Positions 32,409-42,075 of a DNA stretch of 64,000 nucleotides are shown piece by piece. The translations under genes were made by a program, and so were the position numbers. How positions within the stretch are numbered: position 1 is the first letter of the stretch; each line of letters starts with the position of its first letter. The notes beneath the pieces were generated by a model. The model saw only the letters and a program-made list of their open reading frames with translations. It was not told where the DNA came from and made no database searches. Source of the stretch: Lachancea mirantina (lineage: Eukaryota; Ascomycota; Saccharomycetes; Saccharomycetales; Saccharomycetaceae); NCBI GenBank assembly GCA_900074745.1, contig LT598467.1:434001-498000 (forward strand), given 5' to 3'.

Positions 32409-34625
32409 ATGTCAGAAGCCCTAGTTGACCAAGAAATCAACTTAGAATCTATTCCCATTGATGACATTGATTTTTCAGATCTTGAAAGAGAATACAATGT
32501 TGACCTTGATGTGAACTTCGACAACTTCGTTGTGGTGGACGGAGCTCCAATTGCACCAGAGACGAAAGTGCCTGTGTTGACCAAAGTTTTGACCAAGCTG
32601 TTCTCACAGGCCGGTAAAGTTGTCGACATCAATTTGCCTCTTGACGAGGAAAAGAAAACGACTAAAGGGTATCTCTTCGTCGAATTCGATTCTGCCGCGG
32701 CCGCGCAGAAGGCTATTAAGCTTCTCAACGGTAAGAAATTGGATGTCAAGCACAGACTTTTCGTCAACACTTTGAACGACCTGGAAAGATACGGTACTGA
32801 GACCTTCAGCAACGAATTTCAAGAACCAAAACTACCTGAATTCCAGTCCACCAACTATCTGAAGTCCTGGCTACAGGATGAACAAGGAAGAGATCAATTC
32901 GTCCTTCAGAAGGGAGATATGACGGGTATTTTCTGGAATAGGAACACGCAGCAACCGGACAACGTTGTCGAGCCTCGTAAGAACTGGTCTAATTCGACAG
33001 TCAAGTTTTCGAGCAAAGGTACTTATCTTTTCTCTTACCACGACCAAGGTGTTGCCTCTTGGGGTGGTAAGAATTTTGAGAGACTTAAGAGATTTTTTCA
33101 TCCCGATACCAAGGCCCTTGCTGTTTCACCAACTGAAAAGTATTTGGTGACTCTTTCTCCCCAGCCGATCAGCATCCCAGAGCATGCTCCCGAGGACTTC
33201 CCCTTTGGTCCAGATTCTGTGGGCCACCAACTGGCCATATGGGACATCGCCATGGGCGTCTGCGTCAAAACTTTTGCTCTACCGCCGGGCCAGAGACTCC
33301 ACTGGCCCATGGTCAAGTGGTCCTATGACGACAGATACTGTGCCCGCTTAGGTCCCAATGCTTTGGCTGTTTATGACACGGAAAACAATTTCGAATTGGT
33401 CAGTGGTAAGATTTTAAAGATTGAAGGCATAATGGATTTTTCTTTTGCTCCCGCTGGTGTCAAACTTGCTGTTAACAGAAACAACGAACTTTCGTCGGTA
33501 TTGGCCTACTGGACTCCTGAATCCAACAATCAGTCCTGTAAAGCTACCATCATGGAAATCCCTACCCGTAGAGTTCTGAGAACTGTCAATTTGGTGCAAG
33601 TCTCTGACGTTTCCCTTCACTGGCAAGATCAGGCCGAATACCTGTGTGTCAAGGTTGACCGTCACACCAAGTCTGGTAAGACAATTTTCACTAACCTTGA
33701 AATTGCCAAACTTACCGAAAAGGACGTTCCAGTTGAAAAGGTGGAGATGAAAGATCACGGCTTCAGCTTTGGCTGGGAACCAAAGGGAGACAGATTTATT
33801 ACCATTTCGATAACAGAAACCGCGGAAGACAACCCTGCGATTCCAAAGAATGTGGTTACATTTTATGCTCCAGAGCGTAAGGATAAGACTAAGCAGGCCG
33901 ACGATGATGCCAAGAACTGGAAGGCGTTTGCTACGGTCGACGGCAAGTTTTCAAATACCATCTCCTGGTCCCCTGCTGGTAGATTTGTCGTTGTTGCTAC
34001 GTTAGTGACTCCTGACAACCGTAAAGCGGATTTCGATTTCTACGATTTTGACTTCCCTGGTGAAAAGAATCTGAACACTGTTGATGATGTTTGCGCTAGT
34101 CTAAAAGACGTTGCTCATCCTGATTACTTCAGCGCCACTGATATGAAATGGGATCCATCTGGAAGATTCGTGGCTGTTTGGTCGTCTGCCGTCAAGCACA
34201 AACTTGACAACGGTTACAAGGTCTACAACATTGGCGGTGAAACTGTTCGTGAAGAGATGATTGAGGGTTTCAAGAACTTCGTTTGGAGACCAAGACCTGA
34301 ATCTTTGTTGACCAATGGCGAGAAAAAGAAGGTGAGAAAGAACCTCAGAGAATGGTCTGCTCAATTCGACGAGCAGGATGCTATGCAAGCCGACAGTGCC
34401 ATGAGAGAACTAATTCTGCAACGTCGTTCTACCCTCGAAGAATGGAACGAGTACAGAGAAGCCACTGCTGATATTATGGAGTCTGATTACAACTACGTGA
34501 CCTTCGACACCACTGTTGTTTCCATCTCCGATGAAGATTATGAAATTGTCGAGGAGATCAAGGAAGAGATTTTGGAGGAGAAGCAAGAAGAAGTGCTGTC
34601 TTTTGAGACTGCCGATGAAAACTGA
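32409..34625 (+). CDS. PRT1: eIF3b, translation initiation factor 3 subunit
   Basis: 738 residues (S. cerevisiae 763). An N-terminal RRM at about 38-125 (NFVVVDGAPIAP, KGYLFVEFDSAAAAQKAIKLLNG with RNP1-like GYLFVEF) is followed by a beta-propeller from about 140 to 640 (ISWSPAGRFVVVATL, MKWDPSGRFVAVWSS). A C-terminal helix (VRKNLREWSAQFDEQDAM) binds eIF3i/eIF3g. eIF3b is the scaffold of the eIF3 complex on the 40S subunit. Codon use is biased toward highly expressed yeast codons (GGT, GCC, AAG), as expected. Synteny with YOR361C. Confidence 0.96.
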   Translation: MSEALVDQEINLESIPIDDIDFSDLEREYNVDLDVNFDNFVVVDGAPIAPETKVPVLTKVLTKLFSQAGKVVDINLPLDEEKKTTKGYLFVEFDSAAAAQKAIKLLNGKKLDVKHRLFVNTLNDLERYGTETFSNEFQEPKLPEFQSTNYLKSWLQDEQGRDQFVLQKGDMTGIFWNRNTQQPDNVVEPRKNWSNSTVKFSSKGTYLFSYHDQGVASWGGKNFERLKRFFHPDTKALAVSPTEKYLVTLSPQPISIPEHAPEDFPFGPDSVGHQLAIWDIAMGVCVKTFALPPGQRLHWPMVKWSYDDRYCARLGPNALAVYDTENNFELVSGKILKIEGIMDFSFAPAGVKLAVNRNNELSSVLAYWTPESNNQSCKATIMEIPTRRVLRTVNLVQVSDVSLHWQDQAEYLCVKVDRHTKSGKTIFTNLEIAKLTEKDVPVEKVEMKDHGFSFGWEPKGDRFITISITETAEDNPAIPKNVVTFYAPERKDKTKQADDDAKNWKAFATVDGKFSNTISWSPAGRFVVVATLVTPDNRKADFDFYDFDFPGEKNLNTVDDVCASLKDVAHPDYFSATDMKWDPSGRFVAVWSSAVKHKLDNGYKVYNIGGETVREEMIEGFKNFVWRPRPESLLTNGEKKKVRKNLREWSAQFDEQDAMQADSAMRELILQRRSTLEEWNEYREATADIMESDYNYVTFDTTVVSISDEDYEIVEEIKEEILEEKQEEVLSFETADEN

Positions 34626-34758
34626 TTACCTGAGGACTAAGTTGCTTAGCATAAGTTTCTTACATTTTCTAGTAATTACATAAATAGATTAACACTTTTT
34701 CTCATAAGACCGAATTATTTACAGAGGTGGAGATTACTCCCCGAATCCGCATTGCGGC

Positions 34759-35022
34759 TCATTCGCTCCGAGTTTTTAATTGCAACCCATGCCACCTTTT
34801 GATATCGTCACTTAGAATCTGGTTGACCATTTTATGTTGTTTAATGACTGTCAGACCTTTAAACTTGTCGCTTGTCACATCAATTGCGAACATGGATCCG
34901 CATCCTCCACTTATGTCTTTAACTTGAAGTTGTTTGGGGCTCAGTTTATCTGTAAGCTTATCCATAACGATTCGTTCCTCAGGTGTCAAACTGTACAGTC
35001 GACGAGTTACTAGTCTCAACAT
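34759..35022 (-). CDS. BOL3: BolA-like mitochondrial Fe-S protein
   Basis: 87 residues (S. cerevisiae Bol3/Aim1 118). Short basic N-terminus MLRLVTRRLYSLTPEER suits a mitochondrial presequence. BolA fold with the invariant loop SGGCGSMFAIDV and the FKGLTVIKQHKMVNQIL helix; the Cys in GGCG and the His of KQHK are the cluster-ligand candidates when paired with a monothiol glutaredoxin or Nfu1. Bol3 helps deliver 4Fe-4S clusters to mitochondrial targets such as lipoate synthase and succinate dehydrogenase. Divergent from BOL1, as for YAL046C and YAL044W-A. Confidence 0.9.
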   Translation of the reverse strand: MLRLVTRRLYSLTPEERIVMDKLTDKLSPKQLQVKDISGGCGSMFAIDVTSDKFKGLTVIKQHKMVNQILSDDIKRWHGLQLKTRSE

Positions 35023-35138
35023 CTTAAAGGCTTATCCTAAGGTGTTTTGTCTTCGAAGTTTCCCAGGTTTGGTCAATTTTTCAATTTCCATAGTAGTAAA
35101 GATCCCGATGAACAACACTATGCCAAGACGGAACCCAC
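35023..35138. promoter_or_regulatory. 116-bp shared promoter of the two BolA genes
   Basis: Only 116 bp separate the BOL3 and BOL1 start codons, so both promoters must overlap. Part of it may also encode leader sequences. No named site was found. Confidence 0.6.
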
Positions 35139-35492
35139 ATGATAAAAAGTGCTTTTAGATACATGAGTGTTGCCGCAAATCGAGCTACAGAGGGACCAGT
35201 GGCTACTAGCATCAGTAATAAGATAAGGACTTCGTTCCCTGATTTAAAGCATTATGCCATCTACAACGATTCATACAAACACGCCGGACACCGTGGTATG
35301 GCCGAGGCAGACAATAGGACAGAGTCTCATTTCAGAGTAGAAATTGTGAGCGATAAGTTCAAAGGTTTAACATTGCCAAAAAGACATCGTTTGGTGTACA
35401 CGCTTCTTGGTGAAGAGTTCGAAAATGGGTTGCATGCTTTACAGCTAACAACCAGGACGGTCGAAGAACAGATCAAGAAAACCAAGGCGTAA
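35139..35492 (+). CDS. BOL1: BolA-like mitochondrial Fe-S protein
   Basis: 117 residues (S. cerevisiae Bol1 110). Presequence-like N-terminus MIKSAFRYMSVAANRA, then BolA fold with HAGHRGMAEADNRTESHFRVEIVS in the loop (His in HRGM region) and FKGLTLPKRHRLVYTLLGEE. Bol1 acts with Grx5 in mitochondrial 4Fe-4S insertion, overlapping Bol3. Convergent with GCV3, matching YAL044W-A and YAL044C. Confidence 0.92.
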   Translation: MIKSAFRYMSVAANRATEGPVATSISNKIRTSFPDLKHYAIYNDSYKHAGHRGMAEADNRTESHFRVEIVSDKFKGLTLPKRHRLVYTLLGEEFENGLHALQLTTRTVEEQIKKTKA

Positions 35493-35574
35493 TGCGAGCC
35501 AAAAGCCCATATAGCAAAACAATCAGTCGTGTGATATTTACGGTACGTAACCTGGCTACCCTTGACAGGACAGC

Positions 35575-36096
35575 TTAGTGGTCTTCTTGAAGCGATTTTT
35601 CGTACTGCTCCAAGGACATGAGTTCGTCGGTCTCCAAATCAGCAACGTTGTTGAGCTTTACCTTTGCTATCCAGCCCTCTCCAAGCGGGTCTTCGTTTAT
35701 AAGTTGTGGAGAGTCGTTAAGGGCTTCATTTCCCTCCAGAACGACACCGCCCACAGGCTGGTAGATCTCAGAAGCAGACTTGACGGATTCAACGGATCCG
35801 AGCGAGTCTCCCGCTTCCAGCTCACTCTCGGCCTCGGGCAGCTCCACGTAGGTGGCGTCGCCTAGAGCATCGGCGGCGTACTTCGTAATTCCCACGAATG
35901 CCGTTCCGTCAGGATGAGCGGCGATCCACTCGTGTTGAGATGTGTATTTGATCGCCGAGGGTCCCGAACTCGAAAAAGTGAAGGGCAATTGCGCTCTGTT
36001 GACAGCATTCGACGATTGCGCTCTCAAAAACAGCACGTTTCTTGCTGCAAATCTGGTTGGCGCGAATCTCGCGACTTGGGTAGAGCAACGAAACAT
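35575..36096 (-). CDS. GCV3: H protein of the glycine cleavage system
   Basis: 173 residues (S. cerevisiae 170). Mitochondrial presequence MFRCSTQVARFAPTRFAARN. The H-protein domain has SQHEWIAAHPDGTAFVGIT and the lipoyl-lysine motif GSVESVKSASEIYQPV, with Lys106 as the modified residue. The H protein carries the aminomethyl group of glycine between the P, T and L proteins, and in yeast also serves as lipoyl intermediate for other enzymes. The frame upstream begins at a GTG (36105); ATG 36096 is the start. The upstream TGACTC cluster suggests Bas1/Gcn4 control. Confidence 0.95.
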   Translation of the reverse strand: MFRCSTQVARFAPTRFAARNVLFLRAQSSNAVNRAQLPFTFSSSGPSAIKYTSQHEWIAAHPDGTAFVGITKYAADALGDATYVELPEAESELEAGDSLGSVESVKSASEIYQPVGGVVLEGNEALNDSPQLINEDPLGEGWIAKVKLNNVADLETDELMSLEQYEKSLQEDH

Positions 36097-36377
36097 GATG
36101 AACACTAGAGCTTATACTTATTCAGAATCAAACTTGCAGATACGAATTGGAACCTAAACCAAACCACCTGTAAATTCTGAGGGACACGAGAACAACAAAA
36201 AAACTGCCAACCGATGATTCAAAAGGACAGATGATCCTAAGCTTCTCGCATTAACAATCCTGTTTCTGTCTGCTCTTATTATCGCAGCACCAACCGAACT
36301 TCGTCGAAGACTACACACATACGGAGCTTAGGCTCTTCCATCACATCGCCATATCGTGAGACTTCAGGTTTGAAAAC

Positions 36378-36474
36378 TGACTCCGCGTGGATGACTCGGC
36401 GTTGCTGACTCCCTTTTTTCGACTCCTGTGGACTCGGGATCGAGGAGTCAAAAAATCAGATCATCGCCGAGTCA
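36378..36474. promoter_or_regulatory. cluster of TGACTC (Bas1/Gcn4-type) sites before GCV3
   Basis: Five exact TGACTC hexamers within 97 bp: forward at 36378, 36392 and 36406; reverse (GAGTCA) at 36445 and 36469. Two further GACTC cores sit at 36421 and 36431. All five are followed by C or G, so none is the full Gcn4 palindrome TGASTCA. The cluster lies 282-378 bp upstream of the GCV3 ATG, a usual activating distance. In S. cerevisiae GCV genes are activated by Bas1/Bas2 through TGACTC. Confidence 0.7.
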
Positions 36475-36625
36475 AAACCCAGACGACCCGATTTCACGTT
36501 CGACTTTTATAAGGCACGTGATGAACTTGCTCTTTCAAGGGAGGGGGCGGGGTAGTTGTTGGTTTTTGTGACGCTTTTCTTTGTAGTTCGTGACAGAAGC
36601 GCCATTTGTGTTCTTTGGCGAACTT

Positions 36626-36643
36626 TGCCAAGCTCTTGCCAAG
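36626..36643 (+). promoter_or_regulatory. tandem TGCCAAG motifs (Rim101-type core)
   Basis: TGCCAAG occurs at 36626-36632 and 36637-36643, 11 bp apart start to start and in the same orientation. TGCCAAG is the Rim101/PacC recognition core. Two copies in 18 bp is suggestive, not proof. Confidence 0.35.
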
Positions 36644-37985
36644 TTCATGTAAAGAAACTGCTACGTAATGGTTTAGTTTTTTTACGCGGGGCAGTCCCTT
36701 CACCTGTTTCTGGCTTAGTTGAGGCTCTAAGTGAATATGATGTTACCTGGTTTTGTGCTTGCCTAAAGCTAACAGACACGGCATGGGTCTTATGTTTGCC
36801 GTTGAGAAATTCTAGAGCTACCATTTTCGTCTCACGACGGTTAGGCAATACTGAGTGCCTTTTTGTGGTCAACAAACCAAAAGCGTCCGCTTCGAGACCC
36901 CGGCTCAACGATATGATGTTTCAAAAGCTTTTATGCTCGACGATTTCAAACGGCCTAACTGATTTTTTATGCTTTCACATTTTTTCCTGTTGAAATCGTC
37001 TTCATTGCTCTTCTTTCAAGTTGCCACCGACTGAAAATAGAATAGCCGCCAATCTGTGATAGCAGTTTCTTAGCCTAGGTACCCCTGGAAGCACTGTGGG
37101 TAGTAAGGGAGAAGGAAGAAAAAAAAGAACGAGGTACCTGCATACGACTCGCCTGGCGATACTTCGGGGCGGAAGATAATGTTGTGATCATGTGACTTGG
37201 TTCATCGTTACGGCGGCTCAATTTCCGTCGGCTTTTCGAAAGGGAAGTCGCATGTATCGGCAGTAGAGGCGCAGCAGCTATTGGCTTATGTCCGCTAGGT
37301 AACAAGGGTCCAAAGTATGGGGATTTTTCACAGCAAGAAATTTGCGTAGGAAAAGACTGCTGGCTATAAGGTTTTTGCGTTGGGAATTGATTGCATGGCA
37401 ATTTCGGTCTTAGTCAGGGTGGACGAAAATGCCGTGTGACGCGCTCTATCATGAGAAATGTGTGGAGGAGCGTATGGAAACCGAGTAGAGATACTTAGGA
37501 AAGCATCAGGCAAGTCCTCGCAGATTTTAGCTAAGGATGAGAGAGCGAAATTTGGCTTCGAAACGCGTAAAAATAGAGCTACAATACTTTACAATACTTG
37601 CAGAAAGTTATCTGACAGAGTCAGTCCGCAGATCGCCAGAGTTTGGGCTTGTTCGGCAAAGGGTTTCCTTCCACGGGTTGTTTGTTGTCTTGTTTTGGCA
37701 GCCAAGCGCCGTGTCTCTCGGCCATTGACTGTGTTGGCATTTTTTCCTGGTGATTGCTTGGGGTTGGCGGTGTGGGAGAGAGAATGAAAATCAAAGTGAA
37801 AAACGAAAATCGAAAAAAAGAAACAAAGTAAGTTCACATTTATTTTTTGTCGCAGTGCCAAATGCAAAGGCTAATTTGAATCTTTAAACCAATTGAGTCC
37901 ACTACGAACCGTCATTTAAATACCCACTTACCGGCTAAAAACCCCAGCAAAGCTTTAAGTTGGAAGAGCAACTTGCAGATAAGTC

Positions 37986-39494
37986 ATGAGTTCTCTTTTT
38001 TTGGTGAGCACAGTCACTGTGGATGCCCACTTGTCTGGTACATTTGATAGAAACCTGAGAGTACGCTGCATTTCTGATCTGATAGAGCTGTTGTATAGGG
38101 ATCGACTTAGTGGAGCGCACTCTTATGAAAAAGATGTCTCGCTTGTTGTCTTCGAGCCACAAACAGAGAGAGTGACAAGAAGCAGGACGAAAGGGGTAAG
38201 AGACTTGAATCTTCTTTCTTTCCAAGATTTACAAGAGCTTTTGCTACTGCAATTCCCATGCTTCAATATCCGGGTTGTACGTCCACACGATTTGAAAAGC
38301 GTCATAGGCGAGATTAAGGCTTCTTCGGACCTTTATCATGATCGGCTGGCCAGGACCTGTGCCTGGATGTATTCTGATGATAACCACAATGAATCAGATA
38401 AACCGAATGGTAAACAGTTGGGTGCTAAGTGCTGCTCACAGAACGTATACTCCATGCTGCGACAGCTGCAACAAGCCCGTAAGAGTCGAGAACAACACAA
38501 GGACAAGATACGATTTTCTCAGCTTATAAGTGAGTCTCTGGACGTCCGACAACTACTTACACTTCCAAAGGGAGCTGATGACGCGCACTATTGGAAACTG
38601 CTTCAAACATGGGATTTCTGTGCACTTTCTTTGTCAATTTGCGAGCTGGTTTGGTGCAGTTTTTTGGTTTTGAAGCGTGCATCCCAGGAGGCTGACATGC
38701 TCTTATCCGAAAATGATTTACTAATGATGCTTATAACATTGGAAGCTTCGTATCACCAAGAGAATAAATTTCACAATTTCAGGCATGCGGTGGATGTTAT
38801 GCAAGCAACTTGGAGGCTGTGCTTCCATCTATCTCGTTACTTGGATTCTAAATCAAACATCTTGCTATTGTGCGTTGCTGCCATAGGACACGATGTTGGC
38901 CATCCGGGGACAAGCAACGTTCTTTTATCCGAATACAAATCGCCTGTGGCATTGAAATACGATAATAAGTCTGTTTTAGAAAACTTCCACAGTGAGGTAT
39001 TCATTGGCTTATTGTCAACTCACTTACCGTTACTTGTAGAAAGGCAAGGGAATTTGATAACGGAAACGATCTTAGCTACGGATATGGCATTGCATTCGCA
39101 ATACGTCGATAAATTAAAATCCAACACTTACGCATCGACCTTGATGTCGCTAATAATTAAAGCCGCCGATATTTCCAACGTCACGAGGTCTTTGGAAATT
39201 TCAAGACAATGGGCCGTTTTAATTACTTGGGAATTTAATGATTGTGCGTTGCTCGAAAAGAGACTCAAGAGCAACGATGAAACGGTTGAAGCAGATGATT
39301 GTGCGGAAAGCATTCCACCATCTCTGGAAGAGACTTTAAGAAAATATCCCTCTTTGCCTAAGGGACAATTATTCTTTATTAACACTTTTGCTGAGAGCTT
39401 GTTCGCGGGTTTGGGAGCAAAGTTTAAGGAAGTTGGGTTTTTGAATGAAAATGTTCAATCCAACAAAAGATTTTGGGAGGGAAAATGTCAATAG
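37986..39494 (+). CDS. PDE2: high-affinity cAMP phosphodiesterase
   Basis: 502 residues (S. cerevisiae 526). Class I phosphodiesterase catalytic domain at about 210-480 with the metal-binding signatures HNFRHAVDVMQATW and AIGHDVGHPGTSN, and later ILATDMALHSQYVDKLK and IIKAADISNVTRS, which supply the remaining His/Asp ligands. The N-terminal 200 residues are divergent, as in yeast Pde2. It hydrolyses cAMP and limits PKA signalling. Synteny with YOR360C; convergent with VTS1. Confidence 0.94.
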   Translation: MSSLFLVSTVTVDAHLSGTFDRNLRVRCISDLIELLYRDRLSGAHSYEKDVSLVVFEPQTERVTRSRTKGVRDLNLLSFQDLQELLLLQFPCFNIRVVRPHDLKSVIGEIKASSDLYHDRLARTCAWMYSDDNHNESDKPNGKQLGAKCCSQNVYSMLRQLQQARKSREQHKDKIRFSQLISESLDVRQLLTLPKGADDAHYWKLLQTWDFCALSLSICELVWCSFLVLKRASQEADMLLSENDLLMMLITLEASYHQENKFHNFRHAVDVMQATWRLCFHLSRYLDSKSNILLLCVAAIGHDVGHPGTSNVLLSEYKSPVALKYDNKSVLENFHSEVFIGLLSTHLPLLVERQGNLITETILATDMALHSQYVDKLKSNTYASTLMSLIIKAADISNVTRSLEISRQWAVLITWEFNDCALLEKRLKSNDETVEADDCAESIPPSLEETLRKYPSLPKGQLFFINTFAESLFAGLGAKFKEVGFLNENVQSNKRFWEGKCQ

Positions 39495-39607
39495 ATTAGT
39501 ATCTAATGGAAAGTAAGATCTTAAAAGGGAAATATTCTCTATTTAACAATGCGTTCAAATGCGTTACATAAAATCACATTTCTCAACATCTGTAGGACTT
39601 TTGTTCT

Positions 39608-40819
39608 TCAGTAAGCACTGCGCTCAATCAGGCCTCTTTCTTTGTAGCCTCTAACTACTGCGAATGCCTTAATAAGCTTCCTCCTAGCGCCCAGAGCCAA
39701 AACACCCATTTTCTCTAAGTCCTCATCCTCTAAATATACAAGTTCAAACCATGGTTTCCCTCCGAGAGCATCGGAATATTTGTGAAGTCTTAGAGACTTC
39801 AGCCAAGCAGGAATGTTTGTAAGAAGCTTAGGATCAGTCAAAACTTTTGGATTCATTGACGAAGAGCAAGACGACGTGGGCGACAGATTTTCGCCATTGG
39901 GACTAACGCTCGTAAAACTGCTATTTCCGTTGTCCATAACGCTGCTAAACCCATTCCCATAGGTAGCGGTTGGTTTGACCGGGGCTTGAGATTTTTTTGG
40001 AGTCACTTTGCCAGGGGAAGTGAATTTTTTTCGTTGTTGAGTGTCTGCTGAATGAGGCCTTTGAGCGAGATCGTTGATGTAATCGTAGATTGGCTGCGAC
40101 GTAGTTGCAGAAGCCTGTGGAGCTGGTGACCACTGTCTATTCATGCTCGCTCCCATACTTGTTCCCATGCTTGTTGACATATTGTTGTTCAATAATGAAT
40201 CTAAAGTGAGAGGTTGAGGTGTCACGTCCCTATTAGGCACAGGAGATGCAATTTGCGGAGACATAACACTTGGTGGGATGTATCCACTTGAGATGAGGCT
40301 ATCAAGTTTAAGCTTGGTATGATGCAGAACTTCCTCGCTCAACGAAGACAGAAGATTATCCATTACTGAGTTTTGTTGCGAAGTGGAGAGCATCAGCATC
40401 CACGAGCACAGCTGATTGAGGTCGTTTGCAAAGTTGATGACCACGCTCGCACGCGGAGGGGCAGGAGCAGGGGCGGGCGCGACACTGCTAGGCGGCCTAG
40501 TGAAGCTGTCGAGATACAAAGACGAGCTGGGCTGCATAAGAGGCGAGACGACAGCAGTGCCAGCTGCTGCTGTACGCTGCGAGTCCAGAAGCATGTTCTG
40601 TTGCTGATCCAGCAGATCGTTCAGAGACATATGCTGAGATGAAAGCTGTGGACTGAGCGGTAGATGAGAGATTGCGCCTGTTGCCGTTCCTGTGCTGTGA
40701 CTACTAGCCATGCCGGACGCAGTGGGCGACAGAAGCACAGCTCCAGGATGTGCTCTTCTCGGAAGATTGACAGGCGAGTGAACCCTCGCTGGGAGCGAAG
40801 CACTGTCTTCTTTAAACAT
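39608..40819 (-). CDS. VTS1: Vts1/Smaug SAM-domain RNA-binding protein
   Basis: 403 residues (S. cerevisiae 523). The C-terminal SAM domain (about 333-395) has IPAWLKSLRLHKYSDALGG, WFELVYLEDEDLEKMGVLALGARRK-type blocks and the basic patch that binds Smaug-recognition RNA hairpins (CNGG loops). The N-terminal half has low-complexity Ser/Pro/Ala segments and a conserved NDLNQLCSWMLMLSTSQQNS helix region. Vts1 recruits the Ccr4-Not deadenylase and Eap1 to target mRNAs. Synteny with YOR359W. Confidence 0.94.
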   Translation of the reverse strand: MFKEDSASLPARVHSPVNLPRRAHPGAVLLSPTASGMASSHSTGTATGAISHLPLSPQLSSQHMSLNDLLDQQQNMLLDSQRTAAAGTAVVSPLMQPSSSLYLDSFTRPPSSVAPAPAPAPPRASVVINFANDLNQLCSWMLMLSTSQQNSVMDNLLSSLSEEVLHHTKLKLDSLISSGYIPPSVMSPQIASPVPNRDVTPQPLTLDSLLNNNMSTSMGTSMGASMNRQWSPAPQASATTSQPIYDYINDLAQRPHSADTQQRKKFTSPGKVTPKKSQAPVKPTATYGNGFSSVMDNGNSSFTSVSPNGENLSPTSSCSSSMNPKVLTDPKLLTNIPAWLKSLRLHKYSDALGGKPWFELVYLEDEDLEKMGVLALGARRKLIKAFAVVRGYKERGLIERSAY

Positions 40820-42075
40820 GGCCTCTATGCTTCAAAATTTTTGGTCTTGACCGTTCTTTCTACCAGCAGAAGAATGGTCCAGCGATGCGTTTATGATGAG
40901 TCCCAAGAAGGTCTTTTCAAATGCTGTAGAATACACTCGGTTCTGAAGATAAATTAAGCCGGAGGGGATCAATTCGCAACCTTTGACCGTCAAGTTCAAA
41001 TCCTGTCTCTCTTGAACGCCAGGCACGCTGTGACTTTTATTTCGTCGCAAAGCTTGTTCAGGTGTTGACCGATCTTTTCTCTCCCAAGTTCGGTTCTGAA
41101 CAAAATTTACGAAAATTTTTTTCTCAGTATGGGCCTGTATTCCACATTAAACGCGAGATGAGACGGCGCGAACGTCCAAAACGATATTAGGATTTTCCGA
41201 TTGTCATTTCGAGATGCCCCCAATTCATCCAATGGCGACGTGACACAGTAAACTCAACACAGTCCAACAATGCAAATTCAGGGAATAGAAAAGCGTGGTT
41301 TTTCGGCTTAAAGTTGCGATATGCCTCGCATCATTGTATGGACGCTGTCCATTTTTCCGCGTCTCCCTTTTGAGTGCCACCAACTAGCTATCTATCGTAC
41401 GGATAATATAAACCGACTATAATGTAAGCCTGTTCTCCCATTTTGTTAGAGAAATGTAAAATACACAAGGGTTATGAAACTAGAAAACAGTAGCTGTCAC
41501 CTTGTTATCCCTTTTTATATTCCATTTTTGCCCTACAGTATTCTTTTTTTTTGTTTTTGTGTCATCAGCGCTTGGCAATACAATGAGGGTTTCGAAAAAC
41601 GTTCCTTTCATCCATTAGTTGTTTAAGAATACAAATTCTTTAAAGGATTCACCATAAGATGAACAGAAGTCTAAATACGCATGCAAGGAGAATGTCGGTG
41701 ATTACAGAAATCCGTCCCGTTTATATTTGGTATAGCAGTAGACACTTTTGATATTATCCGAACAAGAGTCCCGCTACACCTAAATAATGTAGCCCTCTTG
41801 AGTTGATATCGCTTCTGAAACTAGACTAGTGATGAATCGTTGATATTCTAAATATTTACGTGAATTAAACTGCGTCACTGTGCTTGCGCAGCTTTTAAAT
41901 ACACTAACAACGTCTTCTGGGCGTTAGCAAGGCGATAATTGATTTGCGATCAGTTGAAGTCCAAATTTGTCAAACTCGTGGAACTATTAATATTACTCCA
42001 GAGGGTATATTTAGCCGGCGGCAAAGCTGTCCTCGCCTGCCTTTTCGTATACTTTCGTTTTCTGCAGTTTTCTCC
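40820..42075. promoter_or_regulatory. VTS1 promoter and PTA1 3' flank
   Basis: 1.26 kb without a supported gene. A GTTCAAATCC string near 40993 resembles a tRNA B-box, but its T-stem does not pair and no A-box or acceptor stem is in register. The rest is A+T-rich spacer. Confidence 0.5.

Larger units (their letters stand above)
36097..37985. promoter_or_regulatory. 1.9-kb divergent region between GCV3 and PDE2
   Basis: No supported gene in nearly 1.9 kb. The GCV3 side holds a TGACTC cluster (36378-36474) and an ATCACGTG-type Cbf1 core (CACGTG at 36515-36520). The middle holds tandem TGCCAAG sites (36626-36643). The PDE2 side (about 37000-37985) has several short T- and A-rich runs. Short ORFs on both strands show no homology or codon bias. 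It could host a non-coding transcript, which sequence alone cannot show. Confidence 0.5.

Noticed and set aside
40985-41010. GTTCAAATCC resembling a tRNA B-box
   Set aside because: T-stem has two mismatches, no matching A-box or acceptor stem in register.
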